DNA from: Oceanospirillum beijerinckii DSM 7166
Lineage (GTDB): Bacteria; Pseudomonadota; Gammaproteobacteria; Pseudomonadales; Halomonadaceae
Length of the DNA stretch: 64,000 nt
Assembly (NCBI RefSeq): GCF_000422425.1
Contig: NZ_KE383828.1
Coordinates: forward strand, 1 to 64,000
Reading direction: 5' to 3'
Shown piece after piece: positions 15,225-24,403 of this stretch (positions are counted from its first letter, which is position 1; the number at the start of each line of letters is the position of its first letter). The translations under genes and the position numbers were made by a program. The notes below the pieces were generated by a model that ran no database searches, was not told the origin of the DNA, and worked only from the letters and a program-made list of their open reading frames with translations.

Positions 15225-15701
15225 TTAATCTTTGCTACCCCAAGGGTTTTCCTCAGGCCTACTGCCCTTTGCTTTTTCAGGCTGGCTTAAAAAAGCAAAA
15301 GCCGTGGTAAATGCTGGCTCCTGGAACTGTTTCAGGCCCGTTTCACGAAAATCAATTGGCAGCGGCGTTTTCTTCAACTGCTCCTTGATGGCACTAGGCG
15401 TCAGGATCGTCACATCCACATCAGTCAAAGCCAGAAGAGCACCTTCCATCTTAAAGCCTACGGCACCACCGGCAAACTTGCCTTTATGTGGGCGTTGACG
15501 AATGACCACATGATCAACTTTATAGTCTTGCATCAGTTTGGCAAAGGCTTGCTGAAAATAGCGCATCTGATGCTGGTCGTCACTGTCCTTAATAGTAAAG
15601 CGGACCTGGCGGCAATCAGGAATGTCAAACAGCTCGCCTGACTTGGCTAATAAACTGATTAAAGCTTCACTGCCTTTTAGTTCTACACCACAAACTCTCA
15701 T
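15225..15701 (-). CDS. DUF3010-family protein
   Basis: A 158-residue protein starting MRVCGVELKGSEALISLL with VVIRQRPHKGKFAGGAVGFK in the middle, matching the DUF3010 family known from marine and enteric gammaproteobacteria. An RNase-H-like or Holliday-junction-resolvase-like fold is suggested by the strand pattern (GVELKG..., VDHVVIRQR), but no activity is established. It stands alone on the minus strand with its own terminator. Confidence 0.8.
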   Translation of the reverse strand: MRVCGVELKGSEALISLLAKSGELFDIPDCRQVRFTIKDSDDQHQMRYFQQAFAKLMQDYKVDHVVIRQRPHKGKFAGGAVGFKMEGALLALTDVDVTILTPSAIKEQLKKTPLPIDFRETGLKQFQEPAFTTAFAFLSQPEKAKGSRPEENPWGSKD

Positions 15702-16174
15702 AACTCACCTTCACACTAAATGAGCGCGTATTATAAACAGAAATCCACTGTCTCGCAGGGTTTAAATCATGCCACATCATTATAGCCACCATATTATTCG
15801 CTTTGCGTATCAATGTTTTTACGGGAGCCATTTCTATCCAAGATTTTCGGATCTTTGTGATTGGGTGGCGAGTCACTGGGAAGGCTGTTGCGGGAGGATT
15901 GAAAAGGTATTGTGGGACGGTTTTGGTTTAGACGGTTATAATGGCTTTAATGTGTCAGTGTCAGCAGTGGAGTAAAATGATCATCCTCCTTAGCGGGTTA
16001 CATGGGCGGGTTACATGGGCGGATCATTAGTGCCGCAGTTTTTCGGCATTTTGACTTAGCCACTGGGCTCTAGACACAAGCATCGGTATCTGAATCAAGG
16101 ACCAAGCTCCCATCCTGCGAGATGAGGCTTTATCTATGTTGATCAGGCCAGATTTTATGATTTAGGAGAGCAAA
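15702..16174. other. 473-base gene-free stretch
   Basis: Overlapping small frames exist on both strands (for example 15769-15975), but they have no recognised homologue or ribosome site. A 13-base tandem repeat GCGGGTTACATGG lies at 15993-16005 and 16006-16018. TGATCAT at 15978-15984 and GATCATT at 16022-16028 bracket it. Promoter elements for nudC are expected near 16120-16170 but are not clear. Confidence 0.5.
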
Positions 16175-16990
16175 ATGGTTTGGAATCGCCACTGCAGCAC
16201 TGATCAACTACCGGCCAATTGTCAGTTATTGATTTTTGTCGGTCATGATCTTGTTATCAATGAAGCTAAAGCCCCCTTGTTATCAGCCGCTGAGATGGCC
16301 GCTACGTTACCCGATGAACAGTGGCGCTATGTGTCAACTCTTGAGGGTATCCCTGTTTATGCCAGCCGGGGCGGGCAGTGGGTGCACTGGCTGAGCGAAC
16401 ATAATGAGTTCGGTCTGATTAATTTCCGCGCTTTACTGATGGATCTGGGGCGGGTGATGTTTGAGTTAATAGCCAGTGCCAGCCAGTTGTTGACCTGGGA
16501 GCAGGAACACAACTTCTGCTGTCGCTGTGGTTGTAAAACACGTATTCACCCTGAAGAGAACGCCATGTGCTGTGATGCTTGTGGTTATCGCCAATATCCT
16601 AGAATTAATCCCTGCGTTATTGTACTGATCACGCAGGGCGATAAGGTGTTGCTGGCAAGAAACAGTAACTTCAAAGCAGGTTATTTCAGTTGTATTGCGG
16701 GGTTTATCGAACCCGGTGAAACAGCTGAGCAGGCGGTGCATCGTGAAGTGGAGGAGGAGATCGGTGTTCAGGTGGATAATATCCGCTACTTCTCCAGCCA
16801 GAGCTGGCCTTTCCCTCATTCTCTGATGCTGGGTTATATTTGTGACTATGCAGGTGGTGAGATTCGGGTTGATGGTAAAGAGATTGTTGAAGCGCGCTGG
16901 GGGCGTCTAGAAGACTTCCCTTTAAGACCCGGTGAATTTGCTATTTCCGGTCAGTTGATGAAAGCGTTTGAACATTCTCTGCAGCAATAA
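16175..16990 (+). CDS. nudC: NAD(+) diphosphatase / NADH pyrophosphatase NudC
   Basis: A 271-residue NudC. It has the zinc ribbon FCCRCGCKT...CCDACGYRQYPR (about 112-144), the Nudix box GFIEPGETAEQAVHREVEEEIGV (about 173-195) and the NudC-specific SQSWPFPHSLM. It hydrolyses NADH/NAD+ to NMN(H) and AMP, and in E. coli also removes NAD caps from RNA. The signature differs from the usual SQPWPFPxS only in Ser for Pro. AGGAG (16164-16168) precedes the ATG. Confidence 0.93.
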   Translation: MVWNRHCSTDQLPANCQLLIFVGHDLVINEAKAPLLSAAEMAATLPDEQWRYVSTLEGIPVYASRGGQWVHWLSEHNEFGLINFRALLMDLGRVMFELIASASQLLTWEQEHNFCCRCGCKTRIHPEENAMCCDACGYRQYPRINPCVIVLITQGDKVLLARNSNFKAGYFSCIAGFIEPGETAEQAVHREVEEEIGVQVDNIRYFSSQSWPFPHSLMLGYICDYAGGEIRVDGKEIVEARWGRLEDFPLRPGEFAISGQLMKAFEHSLQQ

Positions 16991-17093
16991 TTTTTTATGA
17001 AAAGCCTGTAATAAAGCGCTGGTCGCTTGATAGGTCTTACGGGGTTGTCGGGGAGGCGGTGCTATCTGCCACCACACAGCCTGTGTTAGAGTG

Positions 17094-17134
17094 CCCGAAT
17101 AAACACCACCCAAGGCGGTGATGGTTTATTCGGG
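17094..17134. terminator. large hairpin between convergent nudC and HD-GYP genes
   Basis: CCCGAATAAAC (17094-17104) pairs with GTTTATTCGGG (17124-17134), with inner CC/GG pairs and a loop near CAAGGC. It lies between two convergent genes. No T run follows, so it may act as a transcript-end structure rather than a classic terminator. Confidence 0.55.
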
Positions 17135-17173
17135 AAAGCTGGTTGCGGACATCTGTCTCTGATTTGTAAACGA

Positions 17174-18313
17174 CTATTCTTCTACTGTGTTCTCATCGCT
17201 ATAGCGGGTTGCAATAGCTTTAACCTCTTCTTCTACTGCCAGGAACGCCGCAACAATACGGGGATCAAAATGGCTGCCGCTGCCATCCCTAATAATTGAA
17301 ACAGCTTTATCATGAGGGAAAGCCGGTTTATAGACCCGTTTCGAAATCAAAGCATCATACACATCTGCGACAGCCATTAGTCGTGCAGACAGTGGGATAT
17401 CATCACCTTTTAAGCCTTCTGGATAACCGCTGCCATCCCACTTTTCATGATGGTAATTGGCAATTTCGCGGGCGAAGTGCAGGAAGGATTGACCACCTAA
17501 AACGTCATGAATGGCTTCACCCAGTTCACTCTCAGCTTTTTCAATGGCCAAGCCACCCAGTTGGGCATGGGTTTTCATAACCACGAATTCATCATCATCC
17601 AGCTTACCCGGTTTCAGCAGAATATTATCTGCAATACCTACCTTGCCAATATCATGTAGGGGGGCTGACTTATAAAGCAGATCAATAACACGGTCACTGT
17701 CGAGGGCTTCTTTAAAATCATCATGATGACGTAGGGTTTCTGCCAACAATTTTACGTAGTTTTGAGTACGACGGATATGATTACCCGTTTCGTTATCACG
17801 GGTCTCCGCCAGGGAGGCCATCGCTAAAGTGGTAATATCCTGAGTGAGCTGAATTTCCAGTGTCCTTTGACGTACAGCATACTCTAACGCCAGATTTTGT
17901 TCCTGCAGCGCTTGTCGCGCCTTTGACAAATTAAGATGAGTGGCAATTCGGGCCTTTGTAATTGCAGGTGAGATAGGCTTGTTAATGTAGTCAACGGCTC
18001 CGACCTTAAAACCTTCTGACTCATCTGCTTCCTCCCCCATGGCGGTGACAAAAATGACAGGTATCGGATTTGTCAAAGGGTTACTTTTTAGTAGTCGACA
18101 GACTTCCAATCCATTCATTTCAGGCATCATTACGTCAAGCAGAATCAGGTCAGGTAAAGGACCTTTCTCTATTCGTCCCAGTGCTTGTGCCCCGGACTTG
18201 GCAACGAAGGTTTTATAATCATTACTGAGTAATCCGACTAGCACATTAAGATTAAGAGGCTCGTCGTCCACAATTAAAATAGTCGCTTGTTTTTCCTGAT
18301 CCATTCGTTCCAC
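17174..18313 (-). CDS. response regulator with HD-GYP c-di-GMP phosphodiesterase domain
   Basis: A 379-residue protein. The receiver domain (1-125) has acidic ILIVDDEPLN, phospho-acceptor Asp60 in LILLDVMMPEMNG and Lys in INKPIS. It is linked by a coiled coil to an HD-GYP domain with HDIGK (about 218-222), HHEKWDGSGYPEGL and DVYDAL. All core metal residues are present. It would hydrolyse cyclic di-GMP on phosphorylation. No kinase gene is adjacent. The start has no clear Shine-Dalgarno; the MERMDQE and MDQEK forms are both possible. Confidence 0.92.
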   Translation of the reverse strand: MERMDQEKQATILIVDDEPLNLNVLVGLLSNDYKTFVAKSGAQALGRIEKGPLPDLILLDVMMPEMNGLEVCRLLKSNPLTNPIPVIFVTAMGEEADESEGFKVGAVDYINKPISPAITKARIATHLNLSKARQALQEQNLALEYAVRQRTLEIQLTQDITTLAMASLAETRDNETGNHIRRTQNYVKLLAETLRHHDDFKEALDSDRVIDLLYKSAPLHDIGKVGIADNILLKPGKLDDDEFVVMKTHAQLGGLAIEKAESELGEAIHDVLGGQSFLHFAREIANYHHEKWDGSGYPEGLKGDDIPLSARLMAVADVYDALISKRVYKPAFPHDKAVSIIRDGSGSHFDPRIVAAFLAVEEEVKAIATRYSDENTVEE

Positions 18314-18648
18314 TCCGTGCAGTTATAAGAGCTAAAAGGTCTCAAGCAGCAGTACAGTTGATTCTAGTTCAATAAGGCCATTGCTTTAATAATACATTAA
18401 TTATTAAGCTCGTCCTGAAAGAGTTCGTCAAATCCAAATCACGTTTCGATACGTGCACAGTGATAATAGGGTTCAATCAGCTGGAATCATGTAATCACGC
18501 TAAATTTACCATGCTATATAATACATCAAAAATACCTGTTTCGAATGTGATTTATTTTGCATCCAACCCAATACTCTTTGCGTACTAGAGGTTAGAGGGC
18601 ACACCAGAATGCCCAAAAATATCAATCTGTTACGTCTGGAGTGACTCT
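18314..18648. other. 335-base divergent promoter region
   Basis: No gene is seen. A perfect TATAAT (18517-18522) lies 127 bases before the symporter start but has no good -35. GGAG (18637-18640) is the likely ribosome site for the symporter. Confidence 0.4.
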
Positions 18649-20031
18649 ATGGATTATCAGCTGTCCATTCTTGTAGCCTTTGTTGCTTTACTTTCTGTAC
18701 TTTTATCTCCCAGAGCAAGAGGGGTTAACGAGTTTTTTCGTGGTGAATCAAACAAAGGCGAGCAACCGAGTCTGTTGACGCTAACTTTTTCTCAGGTCAC
18801 CACTTGGATCTTTGCCCGTTCACTAATGAATGCTGCTATTCTGGGATTCTATTACGGTATTTGGGGAACTCTCGCTTACGCGGCTTACTATTTATCCTTT
18901 TTTACCGGTGCCAAAATTATTGATCGTCTCCGCTTTGAGCTGGGCTACGGTAGTGTGCAGGCGTTTTTGTCTGATCGTTTTGGCTGCTGGGGCACGCGCT
19001 GCTATAACCTGATAATCGGTGTGCGGCTGGTGAGTGAGGTTTTTGCCAACCTGTTGGTTATTGGCATTCTGTTTGGCGCAGCAGGAACAGGTTCTTACAC
19101 GTTGGCTGTGGTAGGGCTGGCATTGATTACCCTGGCCTATTCTATGCTCGGGGGACTACACGCATCTCTGCGTACAGATCTGTTCCAGATGATTATTTTC
19201 CTGGCTGTTCTGGGGCTGCTATTGGTTATGGCCCTGTCTTCCGGTGGTATGACCACAGAGATTTTTGCTTTTAAGCCATTTGATATTACAGAGCCAGGGC
19301 CGGTTTTATTGCTGGTTGCACTGTTACAGGTTTGGAGTTATCCGATGCACGATCCGGTCATGATGGATCGTGGTTTTCTGGCCGACCGGGAGACAACCCG
19401 TAAAAGTTTTCTGTATGCAGGCTGGATCAGTATTATCTGTATCACCGTTTTTGGTTTACTGGGTGTGATGGCTGGGGCTGGCGCCTTGGAAGGCGAGAAT
19501 ATGAATCAGGCTCTGACTCGTATTCTGGGTGAACTGCCAATGCTACTGTTTAGTGCTTCTCTCGTCATTTCTGCCATGTCTACTTTGGACAGTACTTTAT
19601 CCAGTTCAGCTAAACTTATGGTTGTAGACATGAAGATCATGCAGCCAAATTTAGCTAATGGCCGCATGGTGATGGCTCTGTTCATGTTGTCCGGTGTGCT
19701 CTGCGTATTCTGGGGTAACAAGGATCTGTTCAGCGCTGTGGCGGTAAGTGGCACTGCATCTATGTACCTGGCCCCGGTGATTTTCTTCTCACTATGGCAA
19801 AATAAAAAAGAGATTCCGGTGTGGAGCTATACGGCCAGTTTTATTCTGGCGCTGACCGGTGCGGCGCTCTATTTTACGGAATCCTCGGGTTACAGCGCAT
19901 TATTGGGCGATGCTCATAAATACACCAAACTGTTATGGATCTCAGCCACGGTTATGGTCGTTGGTTGCGCCCTGTTCTGGCTGGGTGACAAGCAAAACCA
20001 GAAAGTGAGCGCTGATATGGTTACCGATTAA
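18649..20031 (+). CDS. sodium:solute symporter (SSS family) homologue
   Basis: A 460-residue membrane protein with about 13 hydrophobic segments and SSS-family features: RGVNEFFRGE after the first segment, and ITLAYSMLGGLHASLRTDLFQ in the middle (compare TxxGGxxAVxxTDxxQ). SAMSTLDSTLSSSAKLMVVD lies in the C-terminal half. It would drive uptake of an unidentified solute with Na+. The metallophosphoesterase gene starts six bases after its stop, so the two are probably one operon. Confidence 0.85.
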   Translation: MDYQLSILVAFVALLSVLLSPRARGVNEFFRGESNKGEQPSLLTLTFSQVTTWIFARSLMNAAILGFYYGIWGTLAYAAYYLSFFTGAKIIDRLRFELGYGSVQAFLSDRFGCWGTRCYNLIIGVRLVSEVFANLLVIGILFGAAGTGSYTLAVVGLALITLAYSMLGGLHASLRTDLFQMIIFLAVLGLLLVMALSSGGMTTEIFAFKPFDITEPGPVLLLVALLQVWSYPMHDPVMMDRGFLADRETTRKSFLYAGWISIICITVFGLLGVMAGAGALEGENMNQALTRILGELPMLLFSASLVISAMSTLDSTLSSSAKLMVVDMKIMQPNLANGRMVMALFMLSGVLCVFWGNKDLFSAVAVSGTASMYLAPVIFFSLWQNKKEIPVWSYTASFILALTGAALYFTESSGYSALLGDAHKYTKLLWISATVMVVGCALFWLGDKQNQKVSADMVTD

Positions 20032-20037
20032 GGACAA

Positions 20038-20949
20038 ATGATGGATTTAGGTAAACAGGACAAACCGCTGCTGATCTTTGGTGGCCCGTATAGCAACCTG
20101 CAAGCGACTCAAGCGATGCGACTTGAGGCTGAAAGGTTGGCTATTCCACCAGAGCGGGTAATCTGCACGGGAGATTTAGTGGCTTACTGTGGGGATGCGG
20201 AGAAAACAGTTGATCTGATACGAGAGTGGGGCATCCATGTTGTTATGGGAAACTGTGAAGAGTCTCTTGCTGCTGATGCAGATGACTGTGGGTGCGGTTT
20301 TGATGACAACACAGCTTGTTCTCTGTTATCTATCACTTGGTATCGCCATGCTCAACAGCAGATGCGCAAAGAGCAGAAGCAGTGGATGGCTGACCTGCCA
20401 ACAAGCATCAGTTTTGAGTTGGCCGGTAAACGCTGCCGTGTCATTCATGGCGGATTAGAGAGTATTAATCAATTTGTCTTTGCCAGTACTGAAGATAAAG
20501 AGAAAGCGCGCCAGTTTATTGCCAGTGGTACCGATGTACTGATTGGTGGCCATAGCGGTTTACCTTTTGGGCACTCTGTACCTCTGCAATCAGAGTCTCA
20601 GATGGGTTTTTGGTTAAACGCCGGTGTGATTGGTATGCCCGCTAATGATGGCACGGTTAACACTTGGTATATGGTGCTTACGCCTGATACACAGCCGGAT
20701 TCGAATACAAAAGATGTGGTCGCTGACACAAAACCTTCTCATAAGGCTGATATTAAATTTGACGTAAATTGGTATCCGTTAAATTATGATTATCTGGCAG
20801 CACAGTCTGCAATGGATAAAGCGGGTTTACCACCAGATTATCGTCAGGCACTGGGAACTGGGTTATGGCCAAGCCTTGATATTTTACCGGAGCAGGAAAA
20901 GTCTGAGATGGGCAAAACATTACAGCTTGATCGTTTGCAAGTCTATTGA
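20038..20949 (+). CDS. atypical metallophosphoesterase-family protein
   Basis: A 303-residue protein of the calcineurin-like phosphoesterase fold with altered metal motifs. Motif I, normally DxH, reads FGGPYSNLQA. Motif II GDLVAYCGD is intact. The GNHE-type motif reads MGNCEES, the late HG is intact (VIHGG), and GHxH reads GGHSGLP. A cysteine-rich stretch DDCGCGFDDNTAC (about 82-94) is added. Part of the dinuclear site is therefore replaced, so activity is uncertain. The gene is coupled to the symporter. ATG at 20038 or 20041 can serve as start. Confidence 0.75.
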   Translation: MMDLGKQDKPLLIFGGPYSNLQATQAMRLEAERLAIPPERVICTGDLVAYCGDAEKTVDLIREWGIHVVMGNCEESLAADADDCGCGFDDNTACSLLSITWYRHAQQQMRKEQKQWMADLPTSISFELAGKRCRVIHGGLESINQFVFASTEDKEKARQFIASGTDVLIGGHSGLPFGHSVPLQSESQMGFWLNAGVIGMPANDGTVNTWYMVLTPDTQPDSNTKDVVADTKPSHKADIKFDVNWYPLNYDYLAAQSAMDKAGLPPDYRQALGTGLWPSLDILPEQEKSEMGKTLQLDRLQVY

Positions 20950-21007
20950 GGAAAAGCGAGCCAGGTTTTGTAACTAAGGTTTTATAGCTAAGGTTTAAAA
21001 CTAAAAA

Positions 21008-21047
21008 GCCACTGTAATCTTGATCAGGATTACAGTGGCCAGTTTTT
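21008..21047. terminator. bidirectional intrinsic terminator
   Basis: A perfect 12-base stem GCCACTGTAATC / GATTACAGTGGC (21008-21019, 21028-21039) has TTTTT after it (21043-21047) and AAAAA before it. It serves the symporter/phosphoesterase operon and, on the minus strand, the RNase II gene ending at 21141. Confidence 0.88.
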
Positions 21048-21140
21048 CTCATGGGAAAATGGTTAATGCAGGTGCCTAAAACAGCAAACTCTTATCCAAA
21101 TTGGCGTATGTAGGCGTATGCCGCTATTTTCCCTCTCTGT

Positions 21141-23138
21141 TTATTCCGCAGCCGGTGCTTTTTCTGCTTCTGCATTCGCCGCTTCAGCGTTTAATGGTTG
21201 CGCTGGTTTTGCCAGTAGACTTCTTCTTTCTTCATCAACCTTTATCAACTGAACCTGGATCTTATCACCCAGACGATAGCGCACTTCACCCTGAACAAAC
21301 ACCTGACCGGAGTTGTTATCCAGTGTCATCTCTTTACGCTCTTTGTGGATCATACTGCCAGGGATAAAGGGTGATGCACCATTTTCCAGCAGGCGTACGC
21401 GCATACCGCCACGGCTGATATCAAAGATTTCAGCTTCAAACAGAGTCTCTTCCTCCACCGCCGGTTTCAGGAACTGACAGTACAGCCAGTTGTTAGTGTC
21501 TCGTTCTGCCAGGCGGCTGAACATGCGTTGCTGATCCATCTGTTCCAGCAGAGCATCGCTCAGACTCTCGGTATTCAGTGCGGATGCATCCGTCAGGGCT
21601 TGCTTGATCAGGCGATGATTAACCATATCGCTGTATTTTCGGATAGGGGAGGTCCAGGTCGCGTAACCTTCCAGGCCCATTCCGTAATGAGGTGCCGGTT
21701 TGGTGCTGGTTTCTACATAGGCCTGATAGCGGCGCAAACGGGAATCCAGCCAGGTGTTCTCTTCTGCAATCAGCTGACGACGGAAAGCTGAAAAGCCGCT
21801 CAGTTCACCTAACTGTTCAGCCGTTACTTCATAACCCTGATCAGTAGCTACCTGTGCCGCTTCTTCACGTTTTTCAACTTCATAACCGATATGGGTGTTG
21901 TACAGGCCAACCCCAAAAGGAGCAAGGAAACGTGCAGCACAAATATTCGCCAGTACCATCGCTTCTTCAACCATCTTATGGGCGATACGGCGCTGATCAG
22001 CAAAAATCGCGACTACTTTACCCGTTTCGTCCAGCTTAAAGCGATAATCAGGGCGATCAGGGAAGATCACTGCATTGTTTCGACGCCAGTTCATGCTGGC
22101 TTCAGCCAATTCTTTCAGCGCTTGTAGTGGAGCCAGTAGCTGCTGATCGTGGCCGATCTCTTCTTCCTGTTCGAACCAGTTCGAGATCTCTTCGTAGGTC
22201 AACTTGGCTTTTGACTCGATCCAGGCAGTGAAAAACACAGGCTCACCGGCCAGATGACCGTCAGAACCGATATGCACCTTACAGCACAGAGCTGCACGTT
22301 TCACACCAGACTGGAGCGAGCACAGCTCATCACTGAGTACACGCGGCAGCATAGGGATATTACGGCCAGGCAGATAAGTGGTGTAACCCCTGGATTTAGC
22401 GATGTTATCTACTTCACTGTCTTCCGCGATATAGGCGGTGGGATCTGCAATGGCTACAGTCAGCATCCAGCCGCCATCTTTATGCTTTTCTGCATAAAGA
22501 GCATCGTCCATATCTTTGGTGGTGGCACTGTCGATAGTGAATAGAGGCAGATCAGTCAGATCCTGGCGGGGCTGAGAATCAGGCAGTTGCTCAAAGCTTT
22601 CCTGTTCAATGATAGGGGCACTTTCAGGCAGATTATGTCGGGCAAGAGAAACTAACCAGGATTGGTCAGGAGAGTCTGCAGTACATATCTTACGGATAAC
22701 CTCTGTTTTAAAGCGGCCATCCTTTAAGCCGTGCTGTTTCAGCTCTGCAACGACCCAATCGCCCTCTTTCAGATCAGCTTTGCTAACGTCAGCTGCTGTG
22801 GCAGCAGGTAAGGAACGTTTGATCTGAGGCAGATCCGGTTGTACCTGCAGTTTATCTTTAAAGAACGTAACACGGGCGATAAAGCGATCCAGATTGGTTT
22901 CTACCAGTGAATCCAGTTCGACAAACTCCTTGTCACCATCTTTGTTCAGGGTGGCAACTACACGATCACCGTGCAGTACTTTTTTCATCTGTGGAGGCGG
23001 AACAAAGTGTGATTTTCCTTTGTCCGTTTCCAGAAAGCCAAAGCTCTTTTCAGTAGCCTTGATAGAACCCTCAATCTTAGGGGCAGATTCGTGCAGCTCT
23101 TTTTTTAGCTGTTTCAGTAATTCTAGATTCTGTTGCAT
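21141..23138 (-). CDS. rnb: exoribonuclease II
   Basis: A 665-residue RNase II. An N-terminal cold-shock (OB) region (GSIKATEKSFGFLETDKGKS) is followed by the RNB catalytic core with TIDSATTKDMDDALY (the Asp cluster that binds Mg) and YATWTSPIRKYSDMVNHR. A C-terminal S1 domain (AEIFDISRGGMRVRLLENGA) is followed by an Ala/Glu-rich tail. It degrades single-stranded RNA 3' to 5'. The size is slightly above the E. coli enzyme (644). It is divergent from rraA, another RNA-decay gene. Confidence 0.95.
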   Translation of the reverse strand: MQQNLELLKQLKKELHESAPKIEGSIKATEKSFGFLETDKGKSHFVPPPQMKKVLHGDRVVATLNKDGDKEFVELDSLVETNLDRFIARVTFFKDKLQVQPDLPQIKRSLPAATAADVSKADLKEGDWVVAELKQHGLKDGRFKTEVIRKICTADSPDQSWLVSLARHNLPESAPIIEQESFEQLPDSQPRQDLTDLPLFTIDSATTKDMDDALYAEKHKDGGWMLTVAIADPTAYIAEDSEVDNIAKSRGYTTYLPGRNIPMLPRVLSDELCSLQSGVKRAALCCKVHIGSDGHLAGEPVFFTAWIESKAKLTYEEISNWFEQEEEIGHDQQLLAPLQALKELAEASMNWRRNNAVIFPDRPDYRFKLDETGKVVAIFADQRRIAHKMVEEAMVLANICAARFLAPFGVGLYNTHIGYEVEKREEAAQVATDQGYEVTAEQLGELSGFSAFRRQLIAEENTWLDSRLRRYQAYVETSTKPAPHYGMGLEGYATWTSPIRKYSDMVNHRLIKQALTDASALNTESLSDALLEQMDQQRMFSRLAERDTNNWLYCQFLKPAVEEETLFEAEIFDISRGGMRVRLLENGASPFIPGSMIHKERKEMTLDNNSGQVFVQGEVRYRLGDKIQVQLIKVDEERRSLLAKPAQPLNAEAANAEAEKAPAAE

Positions 23139-23508
23139 TTGGATCGCATTAAATGTGGTCTATTTTGGCGCTGATGATAGTAGTGTTGAGTGACAAAACC
23201 AATAATTTTTCTTGGTTAAGTGTCGATAGATGAAACACTTTGGGCCTGAAAACTGCTTTTTCATCATAGAGTTGAGCTTTTTATTGGACAACTATCTTGA
23301 AAACTACCGGGTGATTTCCGCTCATCCATTGGTGCTGGCTTTTACCTTAGAAGCAGTGACCCAAATGATAAGCTATGTGACAATGCATGAGCACGCGGTA
23401 ATCGGGTATTGGCGCAAGTTTATTGTAATAGTCCTTAGATTACTGATAGTTATAATTCTGTGAAAGTCCGGCACAGACTGCCGCAGAAGACAAAAATGGA
23501 GTCAAAAA
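23139..23508. other. 370-base divergent gap between rnb and rraA
   Basis: A 77-codon frame at 23230-23463 has no recognised homologue and is not called. The stretch carries the inverted copy of the dispersed repeat (23281-23309). The rnb promoter is expected in 23140-23220 and the rraA ribosome site is AATGGAG just before 23509. Confidence 0.5.
23281..23309. repeat. inverted copy of the dispersed 29-base repeat
   Basis: The sequence starts TTATTGGACAACTATCTTGA and continues AAACTACCG. It is the reverse complement of 6405-6433, over 16 kb away. A 16-base core also recurs at 6359-6374. Intergenic placement and dispersal suggest a mobile-element end or miniature element. Confidence 0.7.
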
Positions 23509-24000
23509 ATGAAATTAGTAACACCTGATCTGTGTGATGCGTACCCGGAGCTGGTTCAGGCGGTAGAGCCTATGTTTTCTAACTACGGTGGTGTGGATTC
23601 TTTTGGCGGAGAGATCGTAACCGTTAAATGCTTTGAAGATAACTCTAAAGTAAAAGAGCTGGTAGATGAGCCCGGTAATGGCAAGGTGATGGTGGTCGAT
23701 GCCGGTGGGTCTTTCCGTTGCGCAATGCTGGGCGATATGCTCGCCGAAAAAGCGGTAAAAAATGGTTGGGCCGGTATTATCATGTACGGTTGTGTGCGTG
23801 ATGTGGATGTTTTGGCTGAACTGGAACTGGGTGTTCAGGCTCTGGGCTCTCATCCCATGAAGAGTTTGAAAAAAGGTATCGGCGAAGTGGGTATCGATGT
23901 GACCTTCGGTGGGGTGACTTTCCGTCAGGGCCAATATGTTTATGCTGATAATAACGGTGTGATTACTTCTCCTGAGCCGTTGAAAATGCCAGAAGAGTAA
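23509..24000 (+). CDS. rraA: RraA-family regulator of ribonuclease E
   Basis: A 163-residue Rra[20 protein letters not shown] at the start, [20 protein letters not shown] in the centre, [20 protein letters not shown] and the closing [20 protein letters not shown]. In E. coli RraA binds RNase E and lowers its activity; related proteins are 4-hydroxy-4-methyl-2-oxoglutarate aldolases. Length and termini fit the RraA group better. A TGGAG ribosome site precedes the ATG. The gene is divergent from rnb. Confidence 0.9.
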   Translation: MKLVTPDLCDAYPELVQAVEPMFSNYGGVDSFGGEIVTVKCFEDNSKVKELVDEPGNGKVMVVDAGGSFRCAMLGDMLAEKAVKNGWAGIIMYGCVRDVDVLAELELGVQALGSHPMKSLKKGIGEVGIDVTFGGVTFRQGQYVYADNNGVITSPEPLKMPEE

Positions 24001-24110
24001 GTGAGAGCGAGTGTAAGATAAGAGCATTTGCTCCCGAGCAATTATGAACACGGCTTTAACACTAGGCACTGACACAAGCACAAGCACAAATATATTTTGA
24101 TATTTACCCT

Positions 24111-24141
24111 TATCCTATCCGGGCACTGGCCGGATAGGATA
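24111..24141. other. perfect 12-bp hairpin downstream of rraA
   Basis: TATCCTATCCGG (24111-24122) and CCGGATAGGATA (24130-24141) form a perfect stem with the 7-base loop GCACTGG. No T run follows, so it is probably an RNA structure or a binding palindrome rather than a simple terminator. Confidence 0.55.
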
Positions 24142-24225
24142 GATATTAGGGTAGAAATATTTATGTAGGTGTGCCTTGCAGTTATCCGGGTTAACTGGGC
24201 TTGGTAGCCAAGATAATCGGGAGAG

Positions 24226-24255
24226 GGCGGCCTTCACTGTAGAAGCCGCCTTTTT
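24226..24255 (+). terminator. intrinsic terminator downstream of rraA
   Basis: GGCGGC-CTTC / GAA-GCCGCC (24226-24250, one bulged C) is followed by TTTTTC. It is about 230 bases past the rraA stop. Confidence 0.7.
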
Positions 24256-24403
24256 CTAAAGCTTTCCAGCCAGATAGCCCAGGTTATTGATAGTCATACT
24301 TTTTGACGTGTGAAGTGTTTGCTTGCTTCTTGTTTTTCCGCATTGCAATAAATATTCAATATTGAAGACTTAAGCTTCCTCTTAATCAATAAGAGGGATT
24401 CGT

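Larger units (their letters stand above)
24001..24403. other. 403-base gap with two strong hairpins
   Basis: No gene. The stretch has a perfect hairpin at 24111-24141, a nested stem (TTATC...GATAA around CTTGGTAGCCAAG, about 24182-24216) and a terminator at 24226-24255. Promoter elements for the small gene at 24404 are not clear. Confidence 0.5.

Noticed and set aside
15769-15975. 68-codon frame upstream of nudC
   Set aside because: It overlaps another frame on the opposite strand and lacks a ribosome site and family signs.
23230-23463. 77-codon frame between rnb and rraA
   Set aside because: It has no recognised homologue and no ribosome site, and it is crossed by the dispersed repeat; probably chance.
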